64,000 nt of DNA from Lachnospiraceae bacterium (GCA_900199595.1 FZRB01000012.1:62001-126000), one strand, 5' to 3'; shown: positions 45,970-55,901, counted from the first letter of the stretch. The notes: generated from the letters alone by a model not told the origin. Numbers and translations are program-made.

Positions 45970-48900
45970 TTACATTTCATCTGGTTCAAAATCATCATAT
46001 CCTTCATCTTCATATGCGTCATCGTAGAAGCTGTCAGGATTATCAATAAACTCACCCTCGGAATCGATTTCGTTATAGCCTTCCTCTGCAAGATCACCTT
46101 CGTAACGAACATCATCGCCTTCAAGTATAGCTCTTGTCTGTCTGTCGTAATCACCAGACTCACCAAGTTCAACTTCTTCGCCGTCATCCTTAAGTACTCT
46201 GACATCCAGACCAAGTGACTGGAATTCCTTAAGAAGAACCTTGAAGGATTCAGGTGTTCCCGGATCAGGAATATTCTCGCCCTTGATGATTGCTTCATAG
46301 GTCTTAACACGTCCTACTACATCATCGGACTTAACTGTAAGGATCTCCTGAAGTGTTGATGAAGCACCATATGCCTCAAGAGCCCAAACTTCCATCTCTC
46401 CGAATCTCTGTCCACCGAACTGAGCCTTACCACCAAGTGGCTGCTGAGTTACAAGTGAGTATGGACCAGTTGAACGTGCATGTATCTTATCATCAACAAG
46501 GTGATGAAGTTTCAGATAGTGCATGAATCCGATTGATACAGGTGCCGGAATAGCTTCACCGGTACGTCCGTCTCTCAGCTGAACCTTACCTGACTTATCT
46601 ATAGGAACACCCTTCCACTCTTCTCTGTGAGCGCGGTTTTCATACAGATATTTCATTACACCTTCATCTACATAATCTTTGTATTTAGCCTCAAACTCTT
46701 CCCACTCAGTGTTAACGTAGTCATTGGCCATTTCAAGCTCTTTAGTAATGTCTCCTTCCTTTGCGCCATCGAAGATAGGAGTTGATACTTTGAATCCGAG
46801 CACTTCGGATGCAAGTCCGAGGTGAAGCTCAAGCACCTGTCCTATGTTCATACGGGAAGGAACGCCGAGAGGATTAAGAACTATATCCAGAGGGCGACCG
46901 TTTGGCAGGAACGGCATATCTTCTGCAGGAAGAACGCGCGAAACGACACCCTTGTTTCCATGACGTCCTGCCATCTTGTCTCCTACAGATATCTTTCTCT
47001 TCTGAGCGATATATACACGAACGGACTTTGTAACTCCAGGAGGTAATTCGTCGCCGTTCTCACGTGTAAATATCTTAATATCCATAACAACACCGTAAGC
47101 TCCGTGAGGAACTCTGAGTGATGTATCTCTAACTTCTCTTGCTTTCTCACCGAAGATAGCTCTGAGGAGTTTCTCTTCAGCAGTAAGTTCTGTCTCTCCC
47201 TTAGGAGTAACCTTACCTACAAGGATATCTCCGGCACGTACCTCTGCTCCTATACGGACGATACCATTTTCATCCAAATTCTTGAGTACGTCCTGACTAA
47301 GGCCTGCAAGGTCTCTTGTTATCTCTTCAGGTCCAAGCTTTGTATCTCTAGCATCTGATTCATACTCTTCGATATGAACAGATGTATAAACATCATCCTT
47401 AACGAGTCTTTCTGAAAGAAGAACAGCATCCTCGTAGTTATAACCTTCCCAGGTCATGAATCCGATAAGAGGGTTCTTACCAAGTGCAAGCTCACCGTTA
47501 GATGTTGAAGCACCGTCTGCGATAACCTCACCCTTCTTAACCTTATCACCCTTGAAGACGATAGGTCTCTGGTTCATACAGTTACCCTGGTTGCTTCGTG
47601 CAAACTTAATAACGTTGTACTCATCACATGTACCATCCTCATCTGCTCTGACGATGATCTTCTCACTTGATGAAAGTTCAACTACACCGTCACGCTTACA
47701 GATGATTGTTACACCTGAGTCAACAGCTGCTTTTGCTTCCATACCTGTACCAACTACAGGAGCATCTGTCTTCAGAAGCGGAACTGCCTGACGCTGCATG
47801 TTAGATCCCATGAGCGCACGGTTAGCATCGTCGTTCTGAAGGAACGGAACCATGGATGTAGCAACTGAGAATACCATACGAGGAGATACGTCCATGAAAT
47901 CGATTGTATTCTTAGGGAATACAGATGTCTCTTCACGACGACGTCCTGCAACATTTTTATTAATGAAATGATTTTCTTCGTCAAGCGGCTCAGAAGCCTG
48001 TGCTACTATGAACTGATCCTCTTCATCAGCTGTCATGTAAACAACTTCATCTGTTACAACAGGATTCTCAGGATCTGTCTTGTCTACTCTTCTGTAAGGA
48101 GCCTCAATAAAACCGTACTGATTAATTCTAGCAAATGTAGCCAGTGAGTTAATAAGTCCGATGTTAGGTCCTTCAGGTGTCTCTATAGGACACATACGTC
48201 CATAATGTGTATAGTGAACGTCTCGAACCTCGAATCCGGCTCTTTCTCTTGAAAGACCACCAGGACCAAGAGCTGAAAGACGTCTCTTATGTGTAAGCTC
48301 TGAAAGAGGGTTGTTCTGATCCATGAACTGTGACAGCTGTGATGAACCGAAGAACTCTTTAACTGCAGCAGTAACAGGCTTGATATTGATAAGTGACTGA
48401 GGTGTCAGTGTCTCTATATCCTGTGTCTGCATTCTTTCTCTTACTACTCTCTCAAGTCTTGAAAGACCGATACGATACTGATTCTGAAGAAGCTCACCTA
48501 CAGACTTGATACGTCTGTTACCTAAGTGGTCGATATCATCATCTGTACCAACTTCATACTCAAGATGCATATTATAATTGATGGAAGCAAGTATATCTTC
48601 CTTTGTTATATGCTTAGGAACAAGCTCAGTGAGGTTATTCTTTATAGCCTCTTTAAGCTCCTCTTCATCATCATACTGTTCAAGAAGCTGTGCAAGTGCA
48701 GGATAATAAACCAGCTCGGTTATTCCAAGATCCTCAGCAGTTATGCCAGGAAGTCTGTCCTCTATCCATGGCTCTATATGAACCATCATATTGGAAAGAA
48801 CCTTTACATTTGCAGTTTCAGTCTGAACTATTACATGATCTACCGCTGCATCCTGTATAGACTCTGCAGCATCCTTTGTAATAATCTCACCCTGTGCAAA

Positions 48901-49821
48901 GAGAACCTCACCTGTAAGAGGATCAATAACATCCTCAGCAAGAATGAAGTTTACTATACGATTTACAAGAGCAAGCTTCTTATTAAACTTAAAACGACCT
49001 ACACGGGCAAGATCATATCTTCTCTGATCGAAGAACATGGCATTGATAAGACTCTCTGCGCTTTCTACGGCCAAAGGTTCACCCGGTCTTAACTTCTTGT
49101 AAAGCTCAAGGATACCTTCTTCATAGCTCTTGGAAGGATCCTTCTCGAAGGATGCTCTGATCTTTGGTTCATCACCGAAAAGACTCAGTATCTCCTCATC
49201 TGTTCCAATACCCATTGAACGTATAAGTACAGTAACAGGAACTTTACGGTTTCTATCAACCTTTACATAAAATACGTCATTTGCGTCAGTTTCATACTCA
49301 AGCCAGGCACCACGGTTAGGAATCACCTGACATGAATACAGTGTCTTACCGGTCTTATCACGACCGATTGTGTAGTAGATACCGGGTGAACGAACGAGCT
49401 GACTGACTATAACTCTTTCAGCACCATTTATGACAAATGTACCTGTCTCTGTCATAAGTGGCATATCACCCATAAATACCTCATGCTGATTAATCTCGCC
49501 TGTTTCATTATTAATAAGACGAACATTAACCTTAAGTGGAGCAGAGTAAGTTGCATCGCGTTCCTTACACTCCTCAATAGAATACTTCTTGTCTTCCTCA
49601 AAAAGCTTGTAATCCACAAACTCAAGACTGAGCTTTCCTGTAAAATCAGTTATGGGACTGATGTCTCCAAAGGCCTCACTCAAGCCTTCCTCAAGAAACC
49701 ACTTATAAGAGTCAACCTGAACTCCGATAAGGTTAGGCATCTCGAGAACTTCCTGACCACTGGCGTAGCTCATACGTGTGTTTTTACCAGACTTAATAGG
49801 ACGCATTCTGTAATTTTCCAT
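45970..49821 (-). CDS. rpoB: RNA polymerase subunit beta
   Basis: 1,283 residues, complete. Landmarks: the rifampicin pocket [33 protein letters not shown] with wild-type Asp, His and Ser, [19 protein letters not shown] with the catalytic Lys/His region, and the C-terminal [19 protein letters not shown]. An acidic tail of ~65 residues ends [12 protein letters not shown]. Ribosome binding site AGAGGTG. The preceding 185 bp hold a short leader ORF (49853-49882), a hairpin and the terminator of the upstream SGNH gene. Normally rplL lies just upstream; here about 6 kb separate them. Confidence 0.98.
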   Translation of the reverse strand: MENYRMRPIKSGKNTRMSYASGQEVLEMPNLIGVQVDSYKWFLEEGLSEAFGDISPITDFTGKLSLEFVDYKLFEEDKKYSIEECKERDATYSAPLKVNVRLINNETGEINQHEVFMGDMPLMTETGTFVINGAERVIVSQLVRSPGIYYTIGRDKTGKTLYSCQVIPNRGAWLEYETDANDVFYVKVDRNRKVPVTVLIRSMGIGTDEEILSLFGDEPKIRASFEKDPSKSYEEGILELYKKLRPGEPLAVESAESLINAMFFDQRRYDLARVGRFKFNKKLALVNRIVNFILAEDVIDPLTGEVLFAQGEIITKDAAESIQDAAVDHVIVQTETANVKVLSNMMVHIEPWIEDRLPGITAEDLGITELVYYPALAQLLEQYDDEEELKEAIKNNLTELVPKHITKEDILASINYNMHLEYEVGTDDDIDHLGNRRIKSVGELLQNQYRIGLSRLERVVRERMQTQDIETLTPQSLINIKPVTAAVKEFFGSSQLSQFMDQNNPLSELTHKRRLSALGPGGLSRERAGFEVRDVHYTHYGRMCPIETPEGPNIGLINSLATFARINQYGFIEAPYRRVDKTDPENPVVTDEVVYMTADEEDQFIVAQASEPLDEENHFINKNVAGRRREETSVFPKNTIDFMDVSPRMVFSVATSMVPFLQNDDANRALMGSNMQRQAVPLLKTDAPVVGTGMEAKAAVDSGVTIICKRDGVVELSSSEKIIVRADEDGTCDEYNVIKFARSNQGNCMNQRPIVFKGDKVKKGEVIADGASTSNGELALGKNPLIGFMTWEGYNYEDAVLLSERLVKDDVYTSVHIEEYESDARDTKLGPEEITRDLAGLSQDVLKNLDENGIVRIGAEVRAGDILVGKVTPKGETELTAEEKLLRAIFGEKAREVRDTSLRVPHGAYGVVMDIKIFTRENGDELPPGVTKSVRVYIAQKRKISVGDKMAGRHGNKGVVSRVLPAEDMPFLPNGRPLDIVLNPLGVPSRMNIGQVLELHLGLASEVLGFKVSTPIFDGAKEGDITKELEMANDYVNTEWEEFEAKYKDYVDEGVMKYLYENRAHREEWKGVPIDKSGKVQLRDGRTGEAIPAPVSIGFMHYLKLHHLVDDKIHARSTGPYSLVTQQPLGGKAQFGGQRFGEMEVWALEAYGASSTLQEILTVKSDDVVGRVKTYEAIIKGENIPDPGTPESFKVLLKEFQSLGLDVRVLKDDGEEVELGESGDYDRQTRAILEGDDVRYEGDLAEEGYNEIDSEGEFIDNPDSFYDDAYEDEGYDDFEPDEM

Positions 49822-49852
49822 ATGACGTATTACACCTCTCGCTTATTATTCA

Positions 49853-49882
49853 TTAATTAGGCTTTTTAGGATTTTGGCGCAT
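49853..49882 (-). CDS. Nine-codon leader peptide upstream of rpoB
   Basis: ATG at 49882, reading MRQNPKKPN then TAA, preceded by a near-perfect AGGAGGG six bases upstream, a better site than that of rpoB itself (31 bp further). The first bases of the ribosome binding site lie in the 3' arm of hairpin 49894-49914. It may act in translational attenuation. Too short for homology evidence; Pro and Lys are enriched. Confidence 0.45.
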   Translation of the reverse strand: MRQNPKKPN

Positions 49883-49893
49883 AAAGAACCCTC

Positions 49894-49914
49894 CTATGCT
49901 TAAATATCGCATAG
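49894..49914 (-). promoter_or_regulatory. Hairpin touching the leader-peptide ribosome binding site
   Basis: CTATGC and GCATAG form a 6-bp stem around a 9-base AT loop; its 3' arm runs into AGGAGGG. A weak promoter-like TTGATT, 17 bp, TAGACT lies upstream, overlapping the terminator. Confidence 0.4.
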
Positions 49915-49965
49915 TAATCCACTTTAGCCTATAATGACAATTTACAAGTCTAACATTTTTAGAAA

Positions 49966-50009
49966 TAAAAATCAAGGAGAAATTTTATTTTCTCCTTGAC
50001 AATTTTTTT
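49966..50009. terminator. Terminator between the SGNH gene and rpoB
   Basis: TCAAGGAGAAA and TTTCTCCTTGA form an 11-bp stem around a 6-base loop with an A-run and T-run on the flanks. It ends the surface cassette before the rpoB leader. Confidence 0.88.
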
Positions 50010-51063
50010 AGTATTTCTTTACAAACTCCTTAAGCTTGGAATGTATCACAAAGTATGCTGTGCTGCTCCAGTGGATTCCGTCTCCCGCAGAGTAACCGGA
50101 AGCAAGACTTCCAGAGCTGTCATTCAGATAAAATCCGGTGTTGAAATATTTAACATAGCTGTATTTATCAGACATCTTTTTCAACAGAGCATTGTATGTG
50201 TTAACTGTGGTATTCGGAACATGTGTGGTTCTGGTATTACCTATTCCCATAACCACTATCTCGCAGTTTGGATTATTACTGTGAATGTTTTCAATGACAT
50301 ATTTGTACTCACCTACAACTCCATTCAGATAGGTAAGCGTCTGACTTCCAACACAGTTATTGGTTCCACACATTATGTAAACCCGATCCGGTTTATATGC
50401 ATTAACACTTCCAAGAAATGTATTCTTTATATCCTGTACAAACAGGCTGACCTGTGCGTAGCTTGCTTCATTTGAATCAAGAGCACCGTAAACTGCAAAG
50501 CCCGACATAACTGAATCGCCGATATAAGCAATTCTTTGTGGTTTTTTCCGGCTCTTCTTATGAAGAGATCTGCTTTTCTTACTCTTACTGAGCGCTGTTG
50601 TTTTTGTTTCCTTCTTAACAGCCTGCACTTTGTAGTAGCACTCTTTATAAGCCTTAGCCTTTTTGTCCGTATATTTTAGTTTCTTTGTCCTGGCTATCTG
50701 CTTATAGCTTTTACCCTTATATTTTCTGAAGATCAGATAATAATCTGCACCCGAGACTTCTTTCCATTTGATGTACATTTTTCCATTTTCGTAGGCCGTG
50801 ATGGATTTCATCTTCGGTTTGGAAAGCTTCACCTTCTTCTTTGGTGCCTCAGTGGTTACTTCAGTTGTTGCTTCAGTTGTCACTTCAGTTGTTATCTCTG
50901 TAGTAACCTCAGTGGAAAGCTCTGTTGTTACTTCGGAAGATATCTCCGCAGCATTCTCTTCAGCTCTTGCAGGAATCACACTAACAGTAATCATTAATGA
51001 AATGAATAATACTATTACTATCAGATATGATATTTTTCTCATCCGGATATCGTTTACTTTCAT
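50008..51063 (-). CDS. Secreted SGNH/GDSL hydrolase with TTE linker and FN3 domain
   Basis: 351 residues. Signal peptide (SYLIVIVLFISLMITVSVIPARA), then a TTEVTTE linker (~42-72), an FN3-like domain (~80-150, YENGKMYIKWKEVSGADYYLIFRK), and the SGNH catalytic domain from ~178: GDS motif IGDSVMSG with Ser184, GTNN, and C-terminal DGIHWS (Asp/His of the triad). It likely removes or transfers acyl esters from an extracellular polymer. A second SGNH protein of different architecture is at 59857-61257. Translation probably begins at 51063; the ribosome binding site is weak. It lies 51 bp after the transglutaminase gene. Confidence 0.82.
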   Translation of the reverse strand: MKVNDIRMRKISYLIVIVLFISLMITVSVIPARAEENAAEISSEVTTELSTEVTTEITTEVTTEATTEVTTEAPKKKVKLSKPKMKSITAYENGKMYIKWKEVSGADYYLIFRKYKGKSYKQIARTKKLKYTDKKAKAYKECYYKVQAVKKETKTTALSKSKKSRSLHKKSRKKPQRIAYIGDSVMSGFAVYGALDSNEASYAQVSLFVQDIKNTFLGSVNAYKPDRVYIMCGTNNCVGSQTLTYLNGVVGEYKYVIENIHSNNPNCEIVVMGIGNTRTTHVPNTTVNTYNALLKKMSDKYSYVKYFNTGFYLNDSSGSLASGYSAGDGIHWSSTAYFVIHSKLKEFVKKY

Positions 51064-51114
51064 CTCAATCTCTACTTTTAATGTTTCCTTTAAAACCTGT
51101 TTTTTTATCTTTAA

Positions 51115-52026
51115 TTAGTTGGAATGCTTTTCTTTTCCGGTGGATACGTTCTTGGTATTTATCTTAACATGACCAAAATCTGTATCACTGTATTTTCCGG
51201 CAAAGTTTGCATCGTCTCCACCCTTGCCGCTTGTTCTGGCAAAAAGAGGATCGTATATCTTACCCTTTATTTCAACCCAGGAATGATTATCACCCTTAAG
51301 TGTTCTGTCATCATCTACTATATATACGGTTTCATATCCGCACTCAAGAGCAAGATATGCAAGAGCAGATGCATATGCTGTACACTCGCCAGCCAATATA
51401 TGAGTTTTGTGCGCATCAACATCAAGTGCGTCTGCTGCAAAGAGAAGGTCCCAGGTCTTGTCGTCACGCTCGTTCTTAAGGAAATGATATCCTATATATG
51501 GAAGACCTTTAATATATTCATAGCATTTTCTGAGCTTCTTGCCGCTCTTATCCGTTGGCTTTGTAAGACTCTGCATACGCTCTCTAGCGAGAATCATAGT
51601 ATCAATCTTTTTCTTCCATTTTTTACCATAGAAGGATGATTTTTTTGCAACGCCCTTTTTATCAACCTTTATGGAATCAACAGTTTTATTTACTGCCATC
51701 TTTCCATTTGAACGATTGAAATAGTAATATTTTTTCTTTATCTTATACCAGCCCTTAAGCATGGCACCCTTGGGAGCTATAGTTACTTTCTTGCCGTCAA
51801 CCTTTGCAGTCATTTTACTTGGAGCAAAATAATATGTGCTTCCCTTTATCTCTACAAATCCGGTCTGAAGCTTGCCTTCTTCATTATAGTAATACTTGTA
51901 TCCTTTTTTAGTAACCCAGCCCTTCTTTGAAGCCGCATTTACTTCAGCTGATGGAATAAATGCTGCAACTATGAGTATTGCAAGGATAAAGCTTATTATT
52001 CTTTTAAATGAATGTGATTTATTCAT
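51115..52026 (-). CDS. Secreted transglutaminase-like protein with cell-wall-binding repeats
   Basis: 303 residues. Signal peptide (RIISFILAILIVAAFIPSAEVNA), then about three CW_binding-type repeats (GWVTKKGYKYYYNEEGKLQTGFVEI, GWYKIKKKYYYFNRSNGKM), and from residue ~205 a transglutaminase core with Cys215 in AGECTAYA, His248 in DNHSWVEIKGK and Asp259 in IYDP, the Cys-His-Asp triad. It may cross-link or cleave wall or surface proteins. AGGAG lies nine bases before the ATG; it forms part of the surface cassette with the SGNH hydrolase downstream and the TTE lipoprotein upstream. Confidence 0.82.
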   Translation of the reverse strand: MNKSHSFKRIISFILAILIVAAFIPSAEVNAASKKGWVTKKGYKYYYNEEGKLQTGFVEIKGSTYYFAPSKMTAKVDGKKVTIAPKGAMLKGWYKIKKKYYYFNRSNGKMAVNKTVDSIKVDKKGVAKKSSFYGKKWKKKIDTMILARERMQSLTKPTDKSGKKLRKCYEYIKGLPYIGYHFLKNERDDKTWDLLFAADALDVDAHKTHILAGECTAYASALAYLALECGYETVYIVDDDRTLKGDNHSWVEIKGKIYDPLFARTSGKGGDDANFAGKYSDTDFGHVKINTKNVSTGKEKHSN

Positions 52027-52087
52027 GCTTATGGTCTCCTTTTATCCTGTTACTTACCTTTGTGTTTTTATCAGCTTATTATACATC

Positions 52088-52693
52088 TTACTCGATGGCA
52101 TCTACAATCCAGACAGTCTGTCCCTGTTCTGAATGAAGGTATGCTGTGAAACCATCAAAATATGCTATACCGCTAAGCTCGCCTTCAAGTGAGCACGCTC
52201 CACCGGTTTCAAGTGTATAACCACCACATGCAGCAGCAAGATCATCAAGAGTTGAGCCAATATAACTCTCAGCCACTGATTTATTTGAAGCCTCTGTTGT
52301 TTCCTCAGTTTCTTCTTCAGTCTTTTCCTTCTTCTGCTTTTCAGTAGTTTTCTTTTCTTTCTTTTTCTCAGTTGCCTCTTCAGTAGGTGCCTCAGTTGTG
52401 GCTTCTGTGGTTGCTTCCGTAGTTGCCTCTGTTGTAGCTTCCGTGGTTGCTTCCGTAGTTGCTTCTGTCGTCTTTTCAGTAGTCTTCTCTGTAGTTTTTT
52501 CCGTTGTCTTTTCGGTAGTTTTCTCTGTAGTAGCTTCAGTAGTTTTTTCTGTTGTCTTTTCAGTAGTCTTTTCTGTAGTTTCTACCTTTGCCACAGCTGT
52601 AGTTGTGTCTTCTTTTGAAGTACTGTTTCCACAAGCCGCAAGACATAACGCAAGCATTGATAATGTAATAACACCGTAGATTTTCTTTCTCAT
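52088..52693 (-). CDS. Lipoprotein with TTE tetrapeptide/tripeptide repeats
   Basis: 201 residues. Lipobox LCLAAC, so it is a lipid-anchored surface protein. Residues ~40-103 are almost entirely TTEK and TTEA units, coded by a 16-copy 12-bp repeat (52389-52580); a basic/acidic stretch (KKKEKKTTEKQKKEKTEEETEE) follows. The last ~60 residues form a small globular domain (YIGSTLDDLAAACGGYTLE... GELSGIAYFDGFTAYLH), which I do not recognise. The Thr-rich stalk could be a spacer or O-glycosylation site. GGGAGG lies well before the ATG. Confidence 0.75.
   Translation of the reverse strand: MRKKIYGVITLSMLALCLAACGNSTSKEDTTTAVAKVETTEKTTEKTTEKTTEATTEKTTEKTTEKTTEKTTEKTTEATTEATTEATTEATTEATTEATTEAPTEEATEKKKEKKTTEKQKKEKTEEETEETTEASNKSVAESYIGSTLDDLAAACGGYTLETGGACSLEGELSGIAYFDGFTAYLHSEQGQTVWIVDAIE
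52389..52580 (-). repeat. 16-copy 12-bp tandem repeat encoding (TTEK/TTEA)n
   Basis: About 192 bp of 12-bp units such as GCTTCTGTGGTT and TTTTCAGTAGTC (plus strand), with third-base variation. Two alternating variants code Glu-Lys and Glu-Ala ends. Copy changes keep frame. Confidence 0.9.
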
Positions 52694-52705
52694 ATTTTCC
52701 TCCCG

Positions 52706-52752
52706 GAAAAAGATGACAGCAGTGAACCTGGTTCGATTTTGTCATCTTTTTT
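52706..52752. terminator. Terminator, near copy of the one at 404-453
   Basis: AAAAAGATGACA with inner GTGAACC/GGTTC and TTTGTCATCTTTTTT close a stem; the core GATGACA..GTGAACC matches the terminator at 404-453. It follows directly the stop codon of the AlgX-like gene. Confidence 0.85.
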
Positions 52753-54286
52753 AATTATTGTTGTAAGTATATATATTTCCCGAGGTGTAAGCCACCCCGT
52801 CTTTTTCTGTAATTATCTCGAAGGTACATTCTCCTTTTTCAAGATTCTCGGGGCTGATATACATGCCAAACTGGTAATCCTGTTTGTCATACTTACTTTC
52901 TTCAAACAGTTTATCTATTCTTTTTTCTGCAGCCGCCTCTTCTTCTGACAGATTGACTTCTCCGCCCACCTTCTTATAACCGACCGGAAATGCCTCGTAA
53001 TCGGATATGTACTGACTGTCTGTGATTCTGATATATACCGGAGATGAATCATCCGTATATTCAGGATCAAGTGTACCGTATACGATCAGTCTTCCGTCTG
53101 TATCCTTTTCTACTCTGAGGATGGAATTTTCCTCTGTCTGTTCAGGATTTTCAGGAGTCTCATCCGTAAGCATAGCATCCATCTTAGGAAGGTATTCCCA
53201 CAGATAGGTTATATGTCTCTGAGTCAGTTCAAGCATAACCACATCTGCATTATACTCCGATATAAGGTCTAAATCAAATGGCATTATTTTAGTAAAATAC
53301 GCATCCTTATATTCATCAGCCATGAACGGAATCAGCGCATTTCCATAGGAATCACGGAACATCACAAGGCTTCCATCCTTCCCTTCACAGGAGGTCTGGA
53401 TATTAAAGTCCTCTGTATCCTTGGTATTGGTCACATAGCTGAAGGAATGTCCCTCTGAATAAACTACATTATCATCCAGGACTCTGCCCTTAGGGTACAG
53501 CATTCCGTATACATCACCATGGAAAACCTTTTCAACATTATACGGAACTTCTGTATAATCCTTCGCATTACGTCCTACCGCATTCTCAATGGTTCTGCAG
53601 GCAAACGCAGCTCCCTCATCATTCCAGTGTGTATCCAGTTTGTGATACATTACCCTGTTATCATTATGAAATGCGTCGTGTAGGTTTACATAATGTATGT
53701 CCATTTCATCCATCAGCAAAAGCAGCTTGGACCAGTTATTCACGTCACTTCCCTTTTTATAATTATCCGGAAGATGCTCAGGATAAAGATCCGCCTTGAT
53801 TGGAGCCACCATGAACAGGAACTGCACATCCTGATTCTCCGTATAATCCTGCATAAGCTTTATGCTTTTTGCACAGTTGTGAATACCTCTGTCTGAGAGA
53901 ACATTTCTTCCGAAATACTCATCCATAGTTTCTGAGTAGTAAAGCCATCCATCTTTTCCGTATATTACATCATCATTTAACGAAGTATTGAGCAGCTTCG
54001 TTGTAAGAGTTGCATCTACAGTGGTCATCTCCTGTCTGAAAGCAAAATGATCATTGAAATAATCATTAAGATTCTCAAAGTATTTCAGGTTCAGCTTTCC
54101 ATCATAAGTTTTAAGTTTTGGAAATGGAGCCGCTGTTCTCTTCTCAACTGACATGTCAGTTTTATAAAAAAGCATGCCAACAAAAGGAAGAAGGATTATC
54201 ACCATGAAAATGGTGATAAAAGCTTTTCCTGAGAGGTTTTTGTTATTCTGTTTTCCCTGTGTTTTTTTAGAACTGCTTTCTGACAT
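52751..54286 (-). CDS. AlgX/AlgJ-like (DHHW) O-acetylation protein
   Basis: About 511 residues, start at the ATG with GAGGTG nine bases upstream; the frame is open 10 codons further to a GTG without such a site. One N-terminal membrane anchor (residues ~23-40), then the SGNH-fold domain: DHFAFRQ (79-85, the DHHW-type first motif), KLDTHWNDEGAAFACR (His-x-x-Asp region) and FRDSYGNALIP. Such proteins move acetyl from the MBOAT partner to a polysaccharide outside. The gene is 57 bp after the MBOAT gene at 54343-55875. Together they make an exopolysaccharide or wall-polymer O-acetylation pair. The polymer is unknown. Confidence 0.83.
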   Translation of the reverse strand: MSESSSKKTQGKQNNKNLSGKAFITIFMVIILLPFVGMLFYKTDMSVEKRTAAPFPKLKTYDGKLNLKYFENLNDYFNDHFAFRQEMTTVDATLTTKLLNTSLNDDVIYGKDGWLYYSETMDEYFGRNVLSDRGIHNCAKSIKLMQDYTENQDVQFLFMVAPIKADLYPEHLPDNYKKGSDVNNWSKLLLLMDEMDIHYVNLHDAFHNDNRVMYHKLDTHWNDEGAAFACRTIENAVGRNAKDYTEVPYNVEKVFHGDVYGMLYPKGRVLDDNVVYSEGHSFSYVTNTKDTEDFNIQTSCEGKDGSLVMFRDSYGNALIPFMADEYKDAYFTKIMPFDLDLISEYNADVVMLELTQRHITYLWEYLPKMDAMLTDETPENPEQTEENSILRVEKDTDGRLIVYGTLDPEYTDDSSPVYIRITDSQYISDYEAFPVGYKKVGGEVNLSEEEAAAEKRIDKLFEESKYDKQDYQFGMYISPENLEKGECTFEIITEKDGVAYTSGNIYTYNNN

Positions 54287-54311
54287 ACTATGTAACACCT
54301 CATCAGTCAGC
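54284..54311 (-). promoter_or_regulatory. Leader shared with the LRR protein gene
   Basis: Counterpart of 36987-37014: GCTGACTGATGAGG then GTTA, ATA and the ATG at the same spacing. No promoter is seen in the 57-bp spacer. Confidence 0.5.
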
Positions 54312-54342
54312 TTCACTGACAGCTTATCTATAAGGGGAAGCC

Positions 54343-55875
54343 TTAAAACCTAAAGTATATAAATGGGTTATAGGCCGCTGAGGAAAGTCTCAGGATGGAA
54401 AGAAGTAATGCGCAGATTGACACTGCTGCTATTATCACTTCTCCTGTACTCATTCTTTTTACAATAACCCCTTCGCCTGATTCTTCTTCTGTTTTTTCTT
54501 CAGATACTTTTCCCGTTATCAGGCTCTTGATCTTAGCCATAACCGGATATGAGAAGATGATTGCGACTATCAATGTAAGAATATTATATATGTTCATCTG
54601 TTCCAGGAAGATACTCACGGACGGAGCATCCATGGACCAGCCTGTAAACATCTGCTTTACAAATGTAAGTCCGTAGCCTATGGAATCAGCACGGAAGAAA
54701 ACAAAGGCAAGTGTTGCGATAAGTACTGTATAAAGATTACCAAACACTTTAAGCTTACCCTTAAGCTTATTGATTGGAAGGACTGTGTCTTCCAGTACAT
54801 TTGCCACTCCATGGATCATTCCCCAGAGTATGAAGGTCCAGTTAGCGCCATGCCATATTCCCGTAAGCAGGAAAACGATCAGTTTATTTATCTCGGTTCT
54901 GGCTTTACCTTTTCTGTTTCCTCCAAGAGGTACATATACATATTCCTTAAACCAGCTGGAAAGTGATATGTGCCATCTGTCCCAGAAATCAGTTATGCTG
55001 ACTGCCGAGTAAGGATGAAGGAAATTCTCCTTGAAGGTAAAACCGAACATATGTCCAAGTCCCAGAGCCATATCAGAATAGGCACTGAAATCATAATATA
55101 TCTGAAGTGCATAGCTGATGGCACCAAGCCATGTAACCAGCACATTGTATTCACCAATATCAAGAGCAAATATCTGGTCTGCAATCGCACCCACCACATT
55201 TGCTATAAACATTTTCTTGAAAAGACCTTTGCAGAATCTTTCAATACCGCCAACTATTTCATCAGTAGTACGTTCTCTATGATATATCTGGCGTTCTACA
55301 TCACCATACTTAACAATAGGTCCTGCAACCAGCTGTGGAAACATAGCTATATATAAAAGGACAGCCGGATAACTCTTCTGCTCCTGGGCAGGATTCCTGT
55401 AAACATCAATTACGTATGAAAGCGCCTGAAATGTAAAGAATGATATTCCTATGGGAAGAGCGATTCCCGGAAGCGGAATCTCCAGATTAAAAGCTTTATT
55501 TATAATGTCCAGTATAAAATCAGTGTATTTGAAAACACCCAGAGTTCCGATATTAAGTATAACGGCAATTACGAGAATAAGCTTTCTATAGGGTGTTTTT
55601 GTTTTTTCGATACCAACGTACTTCTTCACTTCCTCTTTGCTGATATCTATATCCATCTTACTTATACTGGACATTCCAAGGAGACGTCCGAAGGTATAAT
55701 TAAAAAGACTTGATGCCAGCATCAGAAGAACATATACAGGTTCCCCGAAGGCATAAAAAAACAGGCTTCCGAATATAAGAATTATATTCTTAGCCTTTAG
55801 AGGTATGGGAAGAAGACATAGTCCAAAAACTATGGGCAGAAAAGCAAATAAAAATATTGCTGAACTGAATACCAT
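54343..55875 (-). CDS. MBOAT family O-acyltransferase (AlgI-like)
   Basis: 510 residues, about 10-12 membrane spans. VFSSAIFLFAFLPIVFGLCLLPIPLKAKN is the standard N-terminus; PIGISFFTFQALSYVIDVYR, DFSAYSDMALGLGHMFGF, DFWDRWHISLSSWFKEYVYVPLGGNRKG and the catalytic His in LTGIWHGANWTFILWG are all present. It transfers acetyl from a cytoplasmic donor across the membrane to the AlgX-like protein. GAGGGAG precedes the ATG. It is only ~26 bp after the rplL terminator, so its promoter is not evident. Confidence 0.92.
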   Translation of the reverse strand: MVFSSAIFLFAFLPIVFGLCLLPIPLKAKNIILIFGSLFFYAFGEPVYVLLMLASSLFNYTFGRLLGMSSISKMDIDISKEEVKKYVGIEKTKTPYRKLILVIAVILNIGTLGVFKYTDFILDIINKAFNLEIPLPGIALPIGISFFTFQALSYVIDVYRNPAQEQKSYPAVLLYIAMFPQLVAGPIVKYGDVERQIYHRERTTDEIVGGIERFCKGLFKKMFIANVVGAIADQIFALDIGEYNVLVTWLGAISYALQIYYDFSAYSDMALGLGHMFGFTFKENFLHPYSAVSITDFWDRWHISLSSWFKEYVYVPLGGNRKGKARTEINKLIVFLLTGIWHGANWTFILWGMIHGVANVLEDTVLPINKLKGKLKVFGNLYTVLIATLAFVFFRADSIGYGLTFVKQMFTGWSMDAPSVSIFLEQMNIYNILTLIVAIIFSYPVMAKIKSLITGKVSEEKTEEESGEGVIVKRMSTGEVIIAAVSICALLLSILRLSSAAYNPFIYFRF

Positions 55876-55901
55876 TTTTCTTCTCCCTCTTTATTGAAAT
55901 A

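Noticed and set aside
52389-52580. Repeats resembling a CRISPR array
   Set aside because: Units are 12 bp, contiguous and in a coding frame, with no spacers or cas genes.
52751-54316. Longer start (GTG at 54316) for the AlgX-like protein
   Set aside because: No ribosome binding site is ahead of the GTG, while the ATG at 54286 has one at a good distance.
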